Positions 43,320-51,793 of a DNA stretch of 64,000 bases are shown piece by piece. The notes under the pieces are model-generated. The model had not been told where the DNA came from. It was given only the letters and a program-made list of their open reading frames with translations, and ran no database searches. The translations under genes and the position numbers were made by a program. Each line of letters begins with the position of its first letter. Position 1 is the first letter of the stretch. Source of the stretch: Micromonospora sp. NBC_01740 (GTDB lineage Bacteria; Actinomycetota; Actinomycetes; Mycobacteriales; Micromonosporaceae); the NCBI RefSeq assembly GCF_035920365.1, contig NZ_CP109150.1, positions 1,736,001-1,800,000 of the forward strand, written 5' to 3'.

Positions 43320-43808
43320 GTGTCGGGCGTGATTCTGTCTGTGAGCAGTCGGGTGATCGCTGAGCCCTGGCGCCACGCGACGACGTTGGAGGAGAAGGCT
43401 CGGCTGGTTGGGCTCACGATGGAACGGCTCCCGTCTGATGATCTCGCCTGGTTCGGCGTCGCCGACCGGCCAGTCAGTTACGACGATCTGGCGTCGGACA
43501 CCTGGCTCGCCGTCGCTGTCAACAAGACGGCTGGCTACGGGGCCTTGATGTGGTGTGTCGATTCCAGTAGCCCGAGACGCGGCGGCATCTATGAGCACGT
43601 CTGGCTGACCGACAATCCAAGCCCGCCGCAGGTCGACCCACAGGTCGTGGCGAACCCCGACTCCGGACTGATCCATAGCCCTCGCAGCACGCTGCCCGTA
43701 CCCCAGATTCGGCTGGCCGTCGAGGAGTTCTGCTACGGGGTCACCGGCGACCGGCCGGAGCGAGTCAGTTGGGCACGCGGCGACCTGATCGGCCGCCGCC
43801 ACGACTGA
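43320..43808 (+). CDS. Imm1-family immunity protein
   Basis: A 162-residue protein from GTG 43320. GYGALMWCVDSSSPRRGGIYEHVWLTDN, then SPRSTLPVPQIRLAVEEFCYGVTGDRPERVSW in pieces, match the Imm1 pattern (aromatic strand, conserved Pro-rich turn, E-F-x(4)-G-x-R-P-x-x-V-x-W). Imm1 proteins protect against secreted toxins. No toxin gene is beside it, so it appears to be an orphan carried by the element. Confidence 0.75.
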   Translation: MSGVILSVSSRVIAEPWRHATTLEEKARLVGLTMERLPSDDLAWFGVADRPVSYDDLASDTWLAVAVNKTAGYGALMWCVDSSSPRRGGIYEHVWLTDNPSPPQVDPQVVANPDSGLIHSPRSTLPVPQIRLAVEEFCYGVTGDRPERVSWARGDLIGRRHD

Positions 43809-44370
43809 ACGGCAGCGGATCGCCCTCGTTCCACCAGCGTTTCGAGCCGCGTCTACATCAGGTCCTGGTTATTTACGGCGGGTTGACGTGTCGGCACGCG
43901 GTGCTACTCTGGCGCTCGTCGAGGACGCCAGCGCGGCCTTCCCTCCGGATCGCTGGACTCGACTTCGGAGATGTCGGGCGGCCTTCCTGCCGCTGATGCG
44001 GGCCACGTCCCGCCGGCTCTCGATCTCGCCGGCCGCCGTGCCGGTTTCCCGAGTCCGCTGAGCGGCCCAGAACGGCCTTGCCTGCCGTCCATGGTGGCCC
44101 GGACTCGTACTCCACGGGTGGGGGCAGCCTGCGGCAACCCGCCGGATGCCGACATCCCAGGCTCCCCACCCGTGCCGGCCCACTCACCAGGTTCACGAGC
44201 GCGAAAGGACATGACCCATCGGCGGGACGTGGCACCACCACGAATCCGCCCTCCGGCGTCAGCCGCCCTTCCGGCGGTGCCAGGAGACACGACGAACACC
44301 ACCACCGGACAGGCGTCCACGGCTGGTGGTGCTTCGTCTTTCGTCCCTGCCACCCCGTGAGGAGAGAGTC
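43809..44370. other. Region upstream of the replication gene
   Basis: About 560 bases with no convincing gene. It should hold the promoter and possibly a control element of rep; the main structure is the hairpin at 44291-44338. Confidence 0.5.
44291..44338. repeat. Long hairpin just upstream of rep
   Basis: GACGAA-CACCACCA (44291-44304) pairs with TGGTGGTG-C-TTCGTC (44324-44338), leaving one bulged base. The loop contains the nested pairing CCGGAC/GTCC. Thirty-two bases later the rep start follows. It could be a terminator/attenuator of rep, or part of a replication origin. Confidence 0.5.
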
Positions 44371-45939
44371 GTGTCCACACCCCTCGACCTGCACCGTCCT
44401 GGTCCCGCCGTCGGCCGTGACGCCCAAGCCCTGCACCGCGCTGCCATGCCGGAGTTCTCCGGCTGGCTGGAGCACACCCGTACCGCCGGCGGCTGCGCCC
44501 GCCCTGTTCGCCTCACCGGCACGATCGCCGCTGTCGAGCGGCAGACCGGCCGGGTCCTGGGCGAGCAGCACACCGACGAGCTGCCCGACCAGGTGCTCTA
44601 CAAGGCGTGCGGCAACCGTCGCGAATCGCACTGCCCCGACTGCGCCTGGGTCTACCAGGGTGACGCCTACCAACTCGTCCGCTGCGGCCTGACCGGCGGC
44701 AAGGGCATCCCCGCCTCGGTAGGCCGGCACCCGGTCGCCTTCGCCACCTTCACCGCCCCGTCCTTCGGTGCGGTCCACCACCGCCACGTCCCACGCCACA
44801 CCTGCCGCAACCGGCAGCGCTGCGACTGCCGCCCGGCTCCCTGCCGTGCCCGCCACACCACCGGCACCTGCCAGCACGGACAGCCCGCGGCGTGCTTCGC
44901 CCGTCATGACGCCGACGATCCGCGGCTCGGGCAGCCGTTGTGCCTGGACTGCTACGACCACGGCCACCAGGTCGTCTGGAACTACTTCTCGGGCGAACTG
45001 TGGCGGCGCACGAAGCAGGCCATCGAACGCCACCTCGCCGGCCTCTGCCGCAGACGCGGCATCCCCTTCGTCCAGGTCGTCACGGACTCCGGCAAGGTGC
45101 GCCGGCTGCCGCCGGTTCGGGTGTCGCACGGGAAGGTTGCCGAGATGCAGCGGCGGGCAGCCGTGCACTTCCATGTCCTGCTACGCCTCGACGGCGTCGA
45201 CCCCGACGACCCGGACGCACTCGTGCCGCCGCCGGCCGGCATCACCGTCGACGACTTGGAGGCAGCCGTCCACGCCGCCGCCCGACAGATCACCGTCACC
45301 ACGCCTTCGCACCCCGACCAGCAATGCGGCTGGGTCGTGACCTGGGGCGAGCAGGTCGACGTCCGGCGCATCAACAGCGCCAGCGGCGAGTTGACCGACG
45401 GCAAGGTGGCCGCCTACCTCGCCAAGTACGCCACCAAGGCAACCGAAGCCACCGGCCACCAATCGACCCGCCTCACCCCCGCCACCGTCGACAACTACGC
45501 CGATCCGGAAGGGGACCACCTCGCCCGCCTCATCGACGCCTGCTGGCACCTTGGACGGCCCACCCGCACCGACACCGCCAGCGGCGCCGCAACGGCCGGC
45601 GACCGTCAAGGCAGCCTTGACGCCAAACCGAACGCCTACGCCGGACTGCGCCGCTGGGCGCACATGCTCGGCTTCGGCGGTCACTTCCTCACTAAGGCCC
45701 GCCGCTACTCCGTCACCTTCGGCCTGCTTCGGGACACCCGCGCGACCTTCCGCCGCGCCGTGGACGACGACCCCACCGACACCGTGACGGTTGGCATTCT
45801 CACCTACGCCGGCTCCGGGTGGCTCACCGAAGGCGATGCGCTCCTGGCCAACACCGCAGCCGCCCAGCGCCGGCAGGCCAGAGGCATCGGCCGGGAAGAA
45901 CTCGCCCACGAAGCCTGGCTCGTCGGGGCCGCCGCATGA
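44371..45939 (+). CDS. RepSA-like replication initiator
   Basis: A 522-residue protein from GTG 44371, behind GAGGAGAG. Cys/His-rich N terminus (CGNRRESHCPDCAWVYQGDAY, HTCRNRQRCDCR). The HUH-type motif is VHFHVLLRL, and the downstream Tyr region is GKVAAYLAKYATKATE. These are features of pSAM2 RepSA-type rolling-circle initiators, which nick the element's double-strand origin. It overlaps xis by four bases (ATGA). Confidence 0.85.
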   Translation: MSTPLDLHRPGPAVGRDAQALHRAAMPEFSGWLEHTRTAGGCARPVRLTGTIAAVERQTGRVLGEQHTDELPDQVLYKACGNRRESHCPDCAWVYQGDAYQLVRCGLTGGKGIPASVGRHPVAFATFTAPSFGAVHHRHVPRHTCRNRQRCDCRPAPCRARHTTGTCQHGQPAACFARHDADDPRLGQPLCLDCYDHGHQVVWNYFSGELWRRTKQAIERHLAGLCRRRGIPFVQVVTDSGKVRRLPPVRVSHGKVAEMQRRAAVHFHVLLRLDGVDPDDPDALVPPPAGITVDDLEAAVHAAARQITVTTPSHPDQQCGWVVTWGEQVDVRRINSASGELTDGKVAAYLAKYATKATEATGHQSTRLTPATVDNYADPEGDHLARLIDACWHLGRPTRTDTASGAATAGDRQGSLDAKPNAYAGLRRWAHMLGFGGHFLTKARRYSVTFGLLRDTRATFRRAVDDDPTDTVTVGILTYAGSGWLTEGDALLANTAAAQRRQARGIGREELAHEAWLVGAAA

Positions 45940-46133
45940 GCAGAGACCTCACCCCGCGCTGGTACTCGCCCGCCGAGGTCGCCGTCCTGCTCGGTTTCGG
46001 CATCTCCAAGGTCAAGATGAAGATCGCCACCGGCGAGCTGCGCTCCATCAAGGATGGCAAGTACCGCCGCATCCTCCCCGAATGGGTCGACGACTACATC
46101 CGTGACCAGGTCGAGCGGCAGGAGGCGGCCTGA
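45936..46133 (+). CDS. Excisionase-like helix-turn-helix protein (Xis)
   Basis: A 65-residue MerR-like HTH protein: RWYSPAEVAVLLGFGISKVKMKIATGELRSIKDGKYRRILPEWVDDYI. This is the usual small excisionase between rep and int in actinomycete integrative elements. Its stop overlaps the int start (TGATG). Confidence 0.85.
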   Translation: MSRDLTPRWYSPAEVAVLLGFGISKVKMKIATGELRSIKDGKYRRILPEWVDDYIRDQVERQEAA

Positions 46134-47350
46134 TGCCGGGACGCAGTCGAGCCAACGGCGAAGGCTCGATCTTCCCGTACCGCAACGGCTTCGCCGCGTA
46201 CGTCTGGGTGGAGAAGCCCGACGGCAAGCGGGGCCGGAAGTGGGTCTACGGCAAGACCCGCGAGGAGGTCCACGACAAGTGGATCAAGCTGCACGGGCAG
46301 GCCAAAGCTGGCCCGGTGGCGACGCGCTCTCCGACGGTGGGGGAGTACGCCAGCTACTGGCTGCGCGAGATCGTCAAGCCCAACCTCGCCCCGGGCAGTT
46401 ACGTCACCTACGAGGTGGTGGTCCGGCTCTACCTCGTCCCGGGGCTCGGCCGAAAGCGCCTCGACAAGCTCCGGGTCAGCGACGTGCAGACCTGGATCAA
46501 CGAGGTTGGGCGAACCTGCCAGTGCTGCGCCCAGGGCAAGGACGAGCGGCGCAAACCCGCCCAGCGTCGCTGCTGTGCCCTCGGCCGCTGCTGCCGGGAT
46601 CTGCCCTCGGCAACGAGCGTCACCCACCTGCGGACTGTGCTCCGGACGCTGCTCTCCCAGGCGATCACCGAAGGGCTGATCACCCGCAACGTCGCGTCCC
46701 TGGTGAAGCTGCCACCGGTACGCAGGCGCAAGCGGAAGGCGTGGACGAGTGACGAGGCGCGGCGCTTCCTGGAGTCGGCCCGCGCCGACGACCCGCTCTA
46801 CGCCGCGTACGTCCTGGTCCTGGTGCTCGGCCTGCGCAAGGGTGAGATGTTGGGGCTCACCTGGGCTGACGTCGACCTCGACGCGGGGGAGTTGACCATC
46901 GATCGGCAGCTTCAGCGGGTCGGTGCGGAACTGCTGCACCGGGAGACGAAGACGGCCGCCTCGGACGCCACCCTGCCGCTGCCGGACATCTGCACCGTGG
47001 CGCTCGACCGTCGTCGCACCGCGCAGAACGCTGCCCGGGACGCCGCCGGCCCGGCCTGGCAGCCGTCAGACCTGATCTTCACCACTCGCTACGGTCGGCC
47101 GCTCGAACCACGGAACTTCAACCGTTTCTGGGACCGGCGCTGCGATGCTGCCGGAGTCCGGCGGATCACCGTCCGGGACGCCCGGCGGACCTGCGCCTCG
47201 CTCCTGGCCGACCTGGACGTCCATCCCCGGGTGGCGATGCAGATCCTTCGGCACGCCCAGTTCGCCATCACGATGGAGATCTACACGGTGGTGTCGTCGG
47301 CGGCCACCCGCGACGCGCTCAAGCGGCTCGGTCAGGCGCTCGACCGGTGA
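46133..47350 (+). CDS. Tyrosine site-specific integrase
   Basis: A 405-residue recombinase. The first catalytic Arg is in LVLGLRKGEMLGL. Box II reads RDARRTCASLL, in which Arg stands where most family members have His (H-x-x-R). LRHAQFAITMEIYTVV supplies His and the nucleophilic Tyr. A Cys-rich insertion (CQCCAQGKDERR, then RCCALGRCC) precedes the catalytic domain. It recombines at the 3' half of tRNA-Lys, and the attachment site starts 86 bases after its stop. Confidence 0.9.
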   Translation: MPGRSRANGEGSIFPYRNGFAAYVWVEKPDGKRGRKWVYGKTREEVHDKWIKLHGQAKAGPVATRSPTVGEYASYWLREIVKPNLAPGSYVTYEVVVRLYLVPGLGRKRLDKLRVSDVQTWINEVGRTCQCCAQGKDERRKPAQRRCCALGRCCRDLPSATSVTHLRTVLRTLLSQAITEGLITRNVASLVKLPPVRRRKRKAWTSDEARRFLESARADDPLYAAYVLVLVLGLRKGEMLGLTWADVDLDAGELTIDRQLQRVGAELLHRETKTAASDATLPLPDICTVALDRRRTAQNAARDAAGPAWQPSDLIFTTRYGRPLEPRNFNRFWDRRCDAAGVRRITVRDARRTCASLLADLDVHPRVAMQILRHAQFAITMEIYTVVSSAATRDALKRLGQALDR

Positions 47351-47360
47351 AGGGGCCCAC

Positions 47361-47380
47361 TGCTGTACTTCGCTGCTGTA
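47361..47380 (+). repeat. Arm-type integrase site, right
   Basis: TGCTGTACTTCGCTGCTGTA, identical to 36883-36902, lies between the int stop and the right core (55 bases away). Confidence 0.6.
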
Positions 47381-47435
47381 TCGGCCCGGAGCATGGCAAG
47401 AGCGACCCCCTAAAGGGCCGCTGACCTGCGGAGGA

Positions 47436-47473
47436 GTGGGCCGCCAGGGACTCGAACCCTGAACCTATGGATT
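47436..47473. repeat. Right attachment site core inside tRNA-Lys
   Basis: Identical to 36762-36799. It covers the tRNA 3' end from the discriminator to the base beside the anticodon, so the tRNA gene is rebuilt by the element on integration. Confidence 0.88.
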
Positions 47474-47508
47474 AAAAGTCCACAGCTCTGCCATTGAGCT
47501 AGCGGCCC
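47437..47508 (-). tRNA. tRNA-Lys (anticodon UUU)
   Basis: 72 bases fold into a full cloverleaf: acceptor GGGCCGC/GCGGCCC, D stem GCTC/GAGC, anticodon stem GTGGA/TCCAT with loop CTTTTAA, T arm CAGGG-TTCGAGT-CCCTG, discriminator A. The anticodon TTT is at 47474-47476. CCA is not encoded. The gene is the integration target of the element to its left. Confidence 0.95.
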
Positions 47509-47976
47509 GCGCGCTCAGGTTACCGGAAGGCGGCCGGTTGCGACTCTCGGCTTTCGTGCCGTAGGCGGAACCGGCAGCTCAGGCGAGGAGCGCCCGTCCG
47601 CGACGGCGCTTCCGGGCGTACAGGAGGAATCAGGCCGGGCGGCGCGGAGGCCGCCGGAAGGTCAACTGCCCGGCCCTCGGGGGGATTTGATCTAGGCAGG
47701 CGGGGGCCGGTCGTGGTCCGACGATCGATCCTGAAGAAGGCTGGCGAGCCTCCGGTCGGACCTTATCGGAGAGCCGGCGCCCATGGTGTCCCTCCTCGTC
47801 GCCGTGTCGGCTCGCCGGCGTGCTGTCAGGCCCGTCCAGCGCCGTGGTCGGCGGCTCTACCAGGGGTGTTAACTGGCCGAAGCCGCCGCGAAAAGCGGGC
47901 CATGGGAATGTAACAACTTGGGAACAACGCGAGCCGCGTTCTTGTCCGCAGTTTGTTAGCCGCCTGTACTAACCGG
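47509..47976. other. Intergenic region before the ROK regulator
   Basis: No gene recognised in 468 bases. It holds a copy of a short dispersed repeat (47611-47637) and the candidate ROK operator (47955-47973). The last 120 bases are less GC-rich, as expected of a promoter region. Confidence 0.55.
47955..47973. promoter_or_regulatory. Candidate ROK operator
   Basis: GTTAG-N9-CTAAC, an inverted repeat four bases before GTG 47977, is a plausible autorepression site. Confidence 0.4.
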
Positions 47977-49176
47977 GTGACCTGCATTGATGAGACGGGA
48001 ACCACACCGCCGGAGCCCCAGGACCGCGCGGTGGGGGCCCTGCGGCGAGACCGGGTTCCGGCCCGGGTCCGCTCCGGCGAGAAGGTGCTCCCGGAGCAGG
48101 CCCGCGTGCACAACCGCGAGTTGCTGCTGCGCACGCTCTACCGGGAAGGGCCGCACAGCCGGGCGGATCTGGCGCGACGCACGGGGCTGACGAGAGTCTC
48201 GGTCTCGGACGTCGTGAGCGACCTCCTCGCGGACGACCTCGTGGTCGAGGTCGGTACGCGGGCGGGGACGCGGCCCGGGAAGCCGGCCATGATGCTCGAG
48301 TTCAACGAGCACGCCTGCCAGTCGGTCGCCGTGGACCTGAGCCACTCGACGCTCTACCGGGGGGCCGTGCTCGACCTCGGCGGCTCGGTGGTGGCACGCC
48401 AGCAGGTCGAGAACGAGGGCAGCACCGGAGCCGACGCGTTGGCGAAGGTCGTCGGTCTCGTCGGGGCGTTGCGCGAACAGGTGACGGCGCCGCTGCTCGG
48501 CATCGGCATCGGCATCCCGGGGATCGTGGACCTCGGCGGCGTCGTCCTCAGCGCACCCAACCTCGGCTGGAAGGACCTCAACCTCCGGTCGGTGCTGGCC
48601 GAGCAGTTCGGCTGCCCCGTGGTCGTGTCGAACGACGCCAACGCCACCGCGCTCGCCGAGCGCAGTTACGGCGAGAGCGCGGCGGACACCCTCCTCGTCC
48701 GGGTCGGTGTCGGCGTGGGGGCGGGTCTGCTGCTCGGCGGCACGCCCGTCCTGGGCAGCAGGTTCGCGGCCGGCGAGATCGGCCACGTGGTCGTGGACAC
48801 CGGCAGCGAGCGGGCCTGTGTCTGTGGAAAGTTCGGCTGCCTCGAGACCTGGCTGTCGACCCGGCGTATCCAGGAAGACCTCTCGGAAGCGGGTACCGAC
48901 GCGGAGCACACCCGGGTCCTCGCCGCCGCGGGCGAGGCACTCGGTTCGGTGCTGGCCCCGATCGTGGCCGCCATCAACGTCTCGGAAATCGTCCTCAGCG
49001 GGCCGCACCGGGTGCTGGAAGGACCGCTGGCCGCCGCGGCGATGGAAACCATCCGGCAGCGCGCCCTGACCGAGGTTCACGGCGACATCGTCCTGCGGCT
49101 CTCGGAGCTCGGCGACGACATCGTCCTGCGCGGCGCGACCGCCATGGTCATGAGCCAACAACTCGGGATCGCCTGA
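47977..49176 (+). CDS. ROK-family transcriptional repressor
   Basis: About 399 residues. The N-terminal winged helix is NRELLLRTLYREGPHSRADLARRTGLTRVSVSDVV. The ROK sugar-kinase-like domain has GIGIGIPGIVD and the zinc motif CVCGKFGCLET. ROK repressors usually answer to a sugar or sugar derivative. It opens a co-oriented sugar-uptake locus and most likely controls it. GTG 47977 was chosen, but GTG 48031 is an alternative; neither has a strong ribosome-binding site. Confidence 0.85.
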   Translation: MTCIDETGTTPPEPQDRAVGALRRDRVPARVRSGEKVLPEQARVHNRELLLRTLYREGPHSRADLARRTGLTRVSVSDVVSDLLADDLVVEVGTRAGTRPGKPAMMLEFNEHACQSVAVDLSHSTLYRGAVLDLGGSVVARQQVENEGSTGADALAKVVGLVGALREQVTAPLLGIGIGIPGIVDLGGVVLSAPNLGWKDLNLRSVLAEQFGCPVVVSNDANATALAERSYGESAADTLLVRVGVGVGAGLLLGGTPVLGSRFAAGEIGHVVVDTGSERACVCGKFGCLETWLSTRRIQEDLSEAGTDAEHTRVLAAAGEALGSVLAPIVAAINVSEIVLSGPHRVLEGPLAAAAMETIRQRALTEVHGDIVLRLSELGDDIVLRGATAMVMSQQLGIA

Positions 49177-49249
49177 TCCGCTGATCCGATCCCCGTCACT
49201 TACAGCGACGCCGACCGGCGCTGGCTTTGCAGCAATAGAAGGGAACACG

Positions 49250-50770
49250 GTGCAACTGACACGCACGCTGACGGCAGCGTTTGCCGTTGTCGCTCTCGCC
49301 CTCGCCGGTTGTAGCGGTGGCGGGCAGGCGAATGAAGCAGGCTCGTCCCAGCTCGTCCTGGGCAACAACGGCGACCTGCTGACCTGGGACCCCGCCGAGA
49401 TGAAGGAAGGCGCGGTCATCCACTACGCGGAGGCTGTCTACGACCCGCTGCTCCGCAAGACGTCCGAGTCGAAGATCGAGGGCAACCTGGCCACCTCGTA
49501 CGAGTACAACGCCGACCTCACCGAGCTCACCCTGAAGCTGCGCGACGGTGTCACCTTCAGTGACGGCGCCGCCTTCGACGCCGACGTGGTGAAGGTCAAC
49601 CTTGAGGCGCGCAAGAAGGGGGCGGGCAGCGCCTCCGAGGGGGCCCGGGCGATCGAGCGCGTCGAGGTCGTGGACAAGGCCACGGTGCGCCTGCACCTCA
49701 GCGAGCCCAGCCCCGGCCTCCTGGCCGCCCTGGCGACGTACACGGGGTACATGGCGAGCCCCAAGGCGCTCAGCGCGGGCACCATCGCCTCGAACCCGGT
49801 GGGCTCCGGGCCCTACACGTACGACGCGGGCGCCTCCGAGAAGGGCGTCAAGTACACGTTCAAGGCGCGCGACGGCTACTGGAACCGCGAGGCGTTCCCC
49901 TTCGAGAACGTCGTGATCCGCCCGTACGAGGAGTTCACCGCCCGGTACAACGCGCTCGCCACCGGCCAGATCCAGTTCATGTACGGCACCCCCGACATGG
50001 TGCCGAAGGCCAAGACCGACGGGCTCACTGTCAAGACGGTGCCCGGCGAGTGGCAGGGCATCATCCTCCAGGACCGCGCCGGCAAGGCGTCGGCGGCACT
50101 CGGCGACGTGCGGGTGCGGCAGGCGATCAACCACGCGCTCGACCGCAAGGCCATCCTCGAGACCCACTACGGCGGCTTCGGCCAGGTCTCCACGCAGACC
50201 TTCAACCCGTCCAGCGAGGCGTGGGTGCCGGAGCTGAACGCGCGTTACCCGTACGACCCGGCGAAGGCGCGCGAGCTGCTGGCCTCGGCGGGCTACGGCA
50301 GCGGCTTCAAGATCAAGGTCTCGTACAGCGAGGGCTTCATGTCTCCGCTGGTGCCGATCGTCACCCAGTACCTGGGCGACGTGGGCATCACGGTCGAGCA
50401 GGTGCCGGTCAACGGCTTCGCCAACGGCGGGCTGGAGACCCTGAAGGGCCAGCCGGCCTTCATGCTCTCGTTCTCCACGAACATCCCGGCGTGGACGGAC
50501 GTGCTGAACAAGCTCACCCCGACGTCGCTGTGGAACAACTTCAAGTACACCGACGAGACCGTCACCCGGCTGCTCAAGGAGATCCCGGCCGCGCAGGGTG
50601 ACAAGCAGGCCGCCCTCTACAAGGAGCTGAACACCCACCTCGTCGAGCAGGCCTGGTTCGCGCCGATCGTCACGCAGGAGAACGTCTACCTGTTCAAGTC
50701 CGACATCGACGTGACCATGCAGCAGGCGCAGCTCATGCCGAGCCTCCGCTTCTTCGCCCCGGCGAAGTAA
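49250..50770 (+). CDS. ABC transporter substrate-binding lipoprotein (SBP_bac_5)
   Basis: A 506-residue lipoprotein (ALALAGCSGG lipobox). The family pattern is clear: NNGDLLTWDPAEMKEGAVIHYAEAVYDPLL, KLRDGVTFSDGAAFDADVVKVNLEA, GSGPYTYD, and RVRQAINHALDRKAIL. Such proteins bind peptides or oligosaccharides outside the cell and pass them to Dpp/Opp-type permeases. GTG start behind GAAGGGAAC. The sugar-type neighbours suggest a glycoside or oligosaccharide ligand. Confidence 0.9.
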   Translation: MQLTRTLTAAFAVVALALAGCSGGGQANEAGSSQLVLGNNGDLLTWDPAEMKEGAVIHYAEAVYDPLLRKTSESKIEGNLATSYEYNADLTELTLKLRDGVTFSDGAAFDADVVKVNLEARKKGAGSASEGARAIERVEVVDKATVRLHLSEPSPGLLAALATYTGYMASPKALSAGTIASNPVGSGPYTYDAGASEKGVKYTFKARDGYWNREAFPFENVVIRPYEEFTARYNALATGQIQFMYGTPDMVPKAKTDGLTVKTVPGEWQGIILQDRAGKASAALGDVRVRQAINHALDRKAILETHYGGFGQVSTQTFNPSSEAWVPELNARYPYDPAKARELLASAGYGSGFKIKVSYSEGFMSPLVPIVTQYLGDVGITVEQVPVNGFANGGLETLKGQPAFMLSFSTNIPAWTDVLNKLTPTSLWNNFKYTDETVTRLLKEIPAAQGDKQAALYKELNTHLVEQAWFAPIVTQENVYLFKSDIDVTMQQAQLMPSLRFFAPAK

Positions 50771-50851
50771 CCGCCGATCGACCCCGGATGGGTCGGGCAA
50801 CGGTCCGGCCCATCCGGTGGATCACTACAGCTCATCTAGGAGGTAGCAGGC

Positions 50852-51793
50852 ATGCTGGGCTTCATCGGTCGGCGGTTGGCCACGGGCCTGCTGCTGGCGT
50901 TCTCCGTCGTGACGGGGATGTTCTTCTTCCTCATGCTCACCGGCTCCGATCCGGCCCGGGGCGCGCTCGGCCTCTACGCCACGGAGGAACAGGTCGCGGT
51001 CAAGCGGGAGCAGCTCGGCCTCGACCGGCCGCTCGTCGAGCAGTACCTGAGCTGGCTGGGCGGGGTCGTACGCGGTGACCTGGGGGTCTCGTCCGCGCAG
51101 AACACCGACGTGAGCGACCTCATCGTGACGAGGTTGCCGGTTACCGTCTCCCTGGCGTTGGGCGCCGTCCTGGTGGCCGCCGTCCTCGGCGTCGTGCTCG
51201 GACTGCTCGCGGCGACCCGGCCCGGGACGTTCGACCGCGTGCTCCAGGTGTTCATGGTGTTCGGCTTCAGCCTGCCGAACTTCTGGGTCGCGATCATCCT
51301 GGCCCTGGTCTTCGCCGTGCAGCTGGGCTGGTTCCCCGCCACGGGCTACGTGCACCTGAACGACTCACCCGGCGGTTGGATCTGGTCCATCACCCTGCCG
51401 ATCGTCGCGCTGTCGATCGGGTCGATCGCCGCCATCGCCCAGCAGTTGCGGAACTCCGTGATCACCGTCAACAGCCAGGACTACGTCCGTACGCTGCGCA
51501 GCCGGGGCCTCTCGCAGCGCGAGATCCTGCTCACCCACGTCCTGCGCAACGCGGCTCCGCCGGCGCTGACGATGCTCTCCCTCCAGTTCATCGCGGCGAT
51601 GAGCGGCGCCGCCATCATCGAGCGCGTGTTCGGCCTCCAGGGCATCGGCGCCGTCGCCATCAACGCCTCGGGCAACAGCGACATCCCCGTCATCATGGGC
51701 GTCCTGCTCTTCACCGTGCTCGTCGTCGTACTCGTCAATCTCGCGGTCGACATCCTCTACGCCGCACTGAACCCGAAGGTACGGAACGCATGA
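50852..51793 (+). CDS. ABC transporter permease (DppB type)
   Basis: A 313-residue permease with six helices. The N-terminal pattern LTGSDPARGALG and the EAA loop (DYVRTLRSRGLSQREILLTHVLRNAAPPALT) are typical. AGGAGG precedes the ATG. It overlaps the fused permease-ATPase by four bases. Confidence 0.9.
   Translation: MLGFIGRRLATGLLLAFSVVTGMFFFLMLTGSDPARGALGLYATEEQVAVKREQLGLDRPLVEQYLSWLGGVVRGDLGVSSAQNTDVSDLIVTRLPVTVSLALGAVLVAAVLGVVLGLLAATRPGTFDRVLQVFMVFGFSLPNFWVAIILALVFAVQLGWFPATGYVHLNDSPGGWIWSITLPIVALSIGSIAAIAQQLRNSVITVNSQDYVRTLRSRGLSQREILLTHVLRNAAPPALTMLSLQFIAAMSGAAIIERVFGLQGIGAVAINASGNSDIPVIMGVLLFTVLVVVLVNLAVDILYAALNPKVRNA

Larger units (their letters stand above)
36762..47473 (+). mobile_element. 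Integrative element at tRNA-Lys(UUU), about 10.7 kb
   Basis: Bounded by an exact 38-bp direct repeat of the tRNA-Lys 3' end (36762-36799, 47436-47473). Its right end carries rep, xis and int in that order with overlapping stops and starts, next to the attachment site, as in pSAM2-type actinomycete elements. Cargo: three small genes, GntR, membrane proteins, KAP NTPase, IS110, Imm1. No FtsK/TraSA-type translocase is present, so it is probably no longer self-transmissible. Confidence 0.85.

Noticed and set aside
43971..44360. 129-codon frame upstream of rep
   Set aside because: Pro/Ala-rich without motif, crossed by the 44291-44338 hairpin; no good start signal.
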